From Phascolomyces articulosus (lineage: Eukaryota; Mucoromycota; Mucoromycetes; Mucorales; Lichtheimiaceae), in assembly GCA_025677815.1 (NCBI GenBank), contig JAIXMP010000025.1, positions 310,001-374,000 on the forward strand: a stretch of DNA of 64,000 bases, in the 5' to 3' direction. Below, piece by piece: positions 61,048 through 64,000 of the stretch. The translations under genes and the position numbers were made by a program. Each line of letters opens with the position of its first letter. Position 1 is the stretch's first letter. The notes under the pieces are model-generated. The model was not told the DNA's origin, searched no databases, and saw only the letters and a program-made list of their open reading frames with translations.

Positions 61048-61398
61048 CTACAAAAACAAGTGCTTTAATATCTTCACACATGCATCCGCGTTGTGTATTC
61101 TTCTTCTATTATATACAATGCCAGTTGGATTCCATTCATCCTTATTTAATAAAAGAAAATTGTGGAGCACCACCGCTGCTTTTGCGATCTTACTCCAGTA
61201 AAATAGTTCATCGTTGTTTCTTAGTTCCAGTGCAACATTCTTCAGATAACACCATCTTCCTTTCCAGACACCAAATGTATTCTCAATGGCGGCGTGGGCT
61301 GAGACATGGATTTCATTGGATTTTTTGTTGTCATCATTGTTATATATTGCTGGTTCCCAGTTGTAATGGGAAGGGTTAAAGGGGCTGGTAAGGCTCAC
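61048..61398 (-). mobile_element. PIF/Harbinger-type DDE transposase, C-terminal fragment
   Basis: A 116-residue frame contains the C-terminal end of DDE_Tnp_4-type transposases: HAAIENTFGVWKGRWCYLKN with the catalytic Glu in the IENTFG/(V)ExxFGxxKxRW motif, then KIAKAAVVLHNFLL, the conserved ACCxLHNF helix. The upstream two-thirds with the two catalytic Asp residues are not found in frame, so this is a truncated copy. The frame is intact within the fragment, so the copy may be relatively young. Confidence 0.75.
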
Positions 61399-61549
61399 GT
61401 TTTATCCTTTTGTCCTGTCTTTTGTGTGAGTCAGGGAGAAGAGGTTATTAATTTCGGGATCATCAATTTTTCCATGCAAATTTAGACACATTCTGTGTTT
61501 TTTTAATTGATACTGTAGACTAGTACATTCACATAGTCTGAGTAGCACA

Positions 61550-62100
61550 TCAGTGATCCTTAATTGGAGTTGATGTTGAGATATGATAATTGTTGACAAG
61601 GTAGTTCTTGTTTTGATTAGTTGGTGTTGTTTGGCGTCGATACGGCAGGAGAGGCTGTGAATCATTAGCTATCATAGCAGAAATGCATCGAATCATAATA
61701 CTTTTAGCACCTAGTGAGTCACGATTCCTGGTATTCATATGGAATAGTCTTGAAGGGCATTTGGGGTTCTGAGAGATTTTGGCACCATTTACTTTGACTA
61801 TTCGACCACTCCGTTTATAAATATGAGAAGCAGCACGTTTATAGCAATAAGGGCAAATTGACGATGTGAGATATTCGTCACATTCTTCAAGGTGGTCATT
61901 TTCTACTGCGTTCATCGCTTCCTTTAGCTTTTTTGAACTACGTCTACTGTATCCACGAATTGGGAATTACGAGGAACCCAGTTTTCGAAACAGTGTATAA
62001 CCTTTCCATTTGAAGTACCATTCGTGATGCTCCTTCGAATTTTGGCAGCCACTCGCCGATGAGCCTTGGCATCTCTAACTTTCCGAGTTTTCACATCTTT
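61550..62100 (-). mobile_element. TnpB/Fanzor-like nuclease tail (RuvC-II Glu, zinc ribbon, RuvC-III), decayed
   Basis: The frame 61550-61915 (121 residues) reads DEYLTSSICPYC at residues 13-24, then NPKC at 50-53 and NRDSLGAKSI at 64-73. This is the order of the TnpB/Fanzor C-terminus: RuvC-II Glu in (D)E-[YF]-x-TS, zinc ribbon C-x2-C ... C-x(4)-C, and RuvC-III Asp in NRDxxGAxxI. Ser48 stands where the third zinc Cys is expected, so one ligand seems lost. The same frame continues upstream of its ATG (SRRSSKKLKEA to about 61965) with a stop. Another frame supplies a degenerate VIHCFENW-like FGNG strand at about 61980-62000. The N-terminal RuvC-I and wedge regions are not found. These are RNA-guided nucleases of transposons in fungi; this copy is truncated. 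Confidence 0.6.
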
Positions 62101-62101
62101 C

Positions 62102-62528
62102 TTCAATCGCTCTTTTGTAGGTGTAGCAATCACAAGAAATCCATCCATATCATCTCCTTGTTAAATCATCTCATTTACTTCCTGGTGTGTCATTTCACGT
62201 AATTCCAATGATGGTCTTCTGTTGATCGTCAGTTGATTTCATGAGCTTTCCAATTAATATCCGGGTTATTCTCAAATAACCAATCTTTTCCCAAAATAGC
62301 GTCGTGACAGTCACTGCCAATGCCTGTGTGAAAACGCATTTTGTCTTCAAATCCAAGTAAAGAAACATTGAGGTCAATAAAGCTTTCTGAATCATGCTGA
62401 TATTGCTTATTTTCAAGAGTGATCAATCCTTGTGAATGCTGTAGCTGATTCGTTAAACCATGTTGATTTACAAATTCATTCGTGATGAAGCTGTATGTTG
62501 CACCGGTGTCAGTAAGGAATTTGGCCAT
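62102..62528 (-). mobile_element. Ty3/gypsy-like aspartic protease fragment
   Basis: Frame 62229-62528 starts FLTDTGATYSFI, the D-[TS]-G-A active site of retroelement proteases, and ends AILGKDWLFENNPDINW, the ILGxDWLxxxxPxIxW motif that closes this domain in gypsy polyproteins. After one frameshift the linker continues as REMTHQEVNEMI, a stop, then DGFLVIATPTKERLKK to about 62100. No reverse transcriptase, integrase or LTR is recognised nearby, so this is an isolated piece that runs directly into the TnpB-like sequence. Confidence 0.7.
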
Positions 62529-62689
62529 AAATCCCTAAATCCCACCACTAACGCGTACCAACACATGTTTCATATTCTCATCTGGATGTTGTTTCTTTTC
62601 ATTGTTGTACATTTTCATGAGCTCACATTCTTTTTGTTCATTTATCACACTACCAATATCGTTGTTGCCTTTTCTATCCAATCCTTTCC

Positions 62690-62880
62690 CAAGTGGACCC
62701 CCTTTAATTTCACAGCCAAAATTACCATTTTTTGATGAAAATAAAGAGGTGTGAAAGTTAACGAGAACAGGTTTACTATGTATTTCTTAGTATATTTATA
62801 TATCTCCATGGACCGTATTACTGTTAAGATAATAAGGGTTGAAAGTTAACGAATATGAAATTAACGGGAGTTTACTGTAT
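62690..62880 (-). repeat. Pogo-like terminal repeat sequences, two degenerate copies
   Basis: On the minus strand the sequence from 62880 begins TACAGTAAACTCCCGTTAAT, the CAGTA..(C)CCCGTTAAT start typical of pogo/Tigger inverted repeats after a TA target. A 12-base word, GAAAGTTAACGA, recurs at 62753-62764 and 62841-62852, each followed by a GTTTACT end, indicating two nested or tandem termini in the same orientation. No pogo transposase frame lies between them. Confidence 0.6.
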
Positions 62881-63771
62881 GTGATCATTCTCTTATCATC
62901 ATCACTTTCTTCATCCAGTATCTTGTACTCACCCCAATAACGACTAGGATTATCGCCAATTGTGAAATGTGATGTGGTAGAGTCAACGAGTACAAATCGT
63001 CTAATCATCATCCACATCCATAGGTTCAACAACATCAAAACGTTCCGTTTTTTTTTTTTTTTTTGAAGAAGATAAACAAAAACAGGATGTTTTAAGTGAA
63101 AAAAGAGAAGGGTTTACCGAAAAAACAGTTGTTCAAACACAACAATTTATACACATGCACGCCGCAATAATGATAAAAAAATCATGGGAGATGATTTCTA
63201 TCAAAATCTTTAAAAAAATACTACACCTATTGTTGAAAATCCTCTATCTCTCTCATTGGCATTGATTGTATATATGGTTCTATTAAGCAGAAAAAAAAAG
63301 GGCTCTTCTGCAACAAGTGATTGTTTTTCAAAACATGGATAATATCGAGTAGTAGCATCATTTATTACAATATTCGCTAACAAGTATATTACCATCGTGA
63401 AAAATATATATACGTAAAACAAAGTTATTTCTATTTCAAGAAAAATAATAGAAATAGTTATACATAATAATATTCTTTTTCATGAGTACACGCTGCACCA
63501 CGCCTTTCTTCCGGTTTAAGTTTCCATATTTGGGTTACTTCATGTATCATTTTTTAAACCCTTGCATAAAGAATGATTATTCCACCACGATCAATTATAG
63601 TTCAAGGTGGTGGAAATTCAGTAACATCAAATCAACTATTACATTTGATATCCTCCCTATCCTCCTTCCTTATCCAAAAAAAGTTGAATCTTACACAAAT
63701 ATAAAAAATCTTTATTCTAAAAACAAAAGTATCAAAGTCGTTCAAGATAGATAAAAAAAAATACAGTTTCC
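62881..63771. other. Spacer with possible coding scrap
   Basis: A minus-strand scrap (about 62885-63010, RFVLVDSTTSHFTIGDNPSR with a GTGAGT donor-like site after it) looks coding and stops being readable at the pogo-like end. The rest is AT-rich, with a 17-base T run at about 63048 and no recognisable gene. Confidence 0.4.
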
Positions 63772-63984
63772 TCATGGTAAAAGAGCCTCACGTTTTCCAC
63801 GTAATATTTCTTTATAAGACAAATGAGTATTGAATAGTTCTTGACATTGTTGTGGTGTGTGATTCACTTCTTTGCTGGTGTTTCCCAGCTTGGTCGAGGT
63901 TTCTTGAAATATAATTTCGCCAAATGACGTCTTTGTGCCATTGTTCACGTACAACTTAATCGTCTCAAAAAAATTAAAAAGCAT
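63772..63984 (-). CDS. Small hypothetical protein or last exon
   Basis: A 70-residue frame with coding-like composition: FETIKLYVNNGTKTSFGEII early, HTPQQCQELFNTHL, then SYKEILRGKREALLP at the end. An in-frame TAA lies shortly upstream of the ATG, so either this is a complete small protein or an exon whose acceptor lies inside the frame (the next exon would be beyond the window). I recognise no family. Confidence 0.4.
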   Translation of the reverse strand: MLFNFFETIKLYVNNGTKTSFGEIIFQETSTKLGNTSKEVNHTPQQCQELFNTHLSYKEILRGKREALLP

Positions 63985-64000
63985 AATATATTATCATTAA

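Overview
The window is nuclear DNA from a fungus, most likely an early-diverging one of the Mucorales type (Mucoromycota). It is AT-rich. Most genes are split by short GT-AG introns, mostly under about 150 bases, that can be placed by reading frame and protein homology. The gene content is fungal: a sulfite reductase flavoprotein, a CHS7-like chitin synthase chaperone, an F-box/LRR cluster and a BCAS3-type propeller protein. The intergenic spacers contain decayed transposons of several classes. The placement is inferred from gene structure and style; no rRNA or other marker gene is present.

Layout. 0-9.3 kb: the N-terminal end of an F-box protein, an intronless MET10-type sulfite reductase flavoprotein, and two tandem TPR/F-box/LRR genes, one clearly dead and one doubtful. 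10-14.3 kb: the corpse of a full-size PDR/ABCG-type ABC transporter with recognisable NBD1-TMD1-NBD2-TMD2 order. 15-20.2 kb: a nine-exon BCAS3-family gene and a single-pass membrane protein. 21.6-27.7 kb: mitochondrial methylmalonate-semialdehyde dehydrogenase and an Old Yellow Enzyme. 28-29 kb: a pogo-like terminal sequence and a MULE transposase relic. 29.5-37.8 kb: nucleolar-type FKBP isomerase, a Rab6/Ypt6 GTPase with two tiny exons, ribosomal protein eL27, an SLX4-like UBZ4 zinc-finger protein and CHS7. 38.8-49.4 kb: a ten-exon WD40 protein, an acidic C2H2 protein, mitochondrial GatC, a dicarboxylate carrier and a ModF/YDR061W-like twin ATPase. 51.6-60 kb: hexokinase, a DDHD phospholipase and a 13-exon FHA-kinase of the Chk2/Rad53 type. 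60-63 kb: a nest of transposon debris (Harbinger-type DDE fragment, TnpB/Fanzor-like zinc-ribbon/RuvC tail, gypsy-type aspartic protease, pogo-like ends).

Functional threads. Several genes are mitochondrial (MMSDH, GatC, the carrier, probably the twin ATPase). Others serve membrane traffic or autophagy (Rab6, CHS7, BCAS3, DDHD lipase) and genome maintenance (Chk2-like kinase, SLX4-like protein). They look like independent eukaryotic loci rather than a co-regulated cluster. The most unusual items are the TnpB/Fanzor-like tail beside a retroelement protease at 61.5-62.5 kb, and the consecutive 9- and 8-nt exons in Rab6 with a G-quadruplex-forming tract in the intron between them. Exon borders were placed by eye from splice consensus, phase and homology; no transcript data were available.
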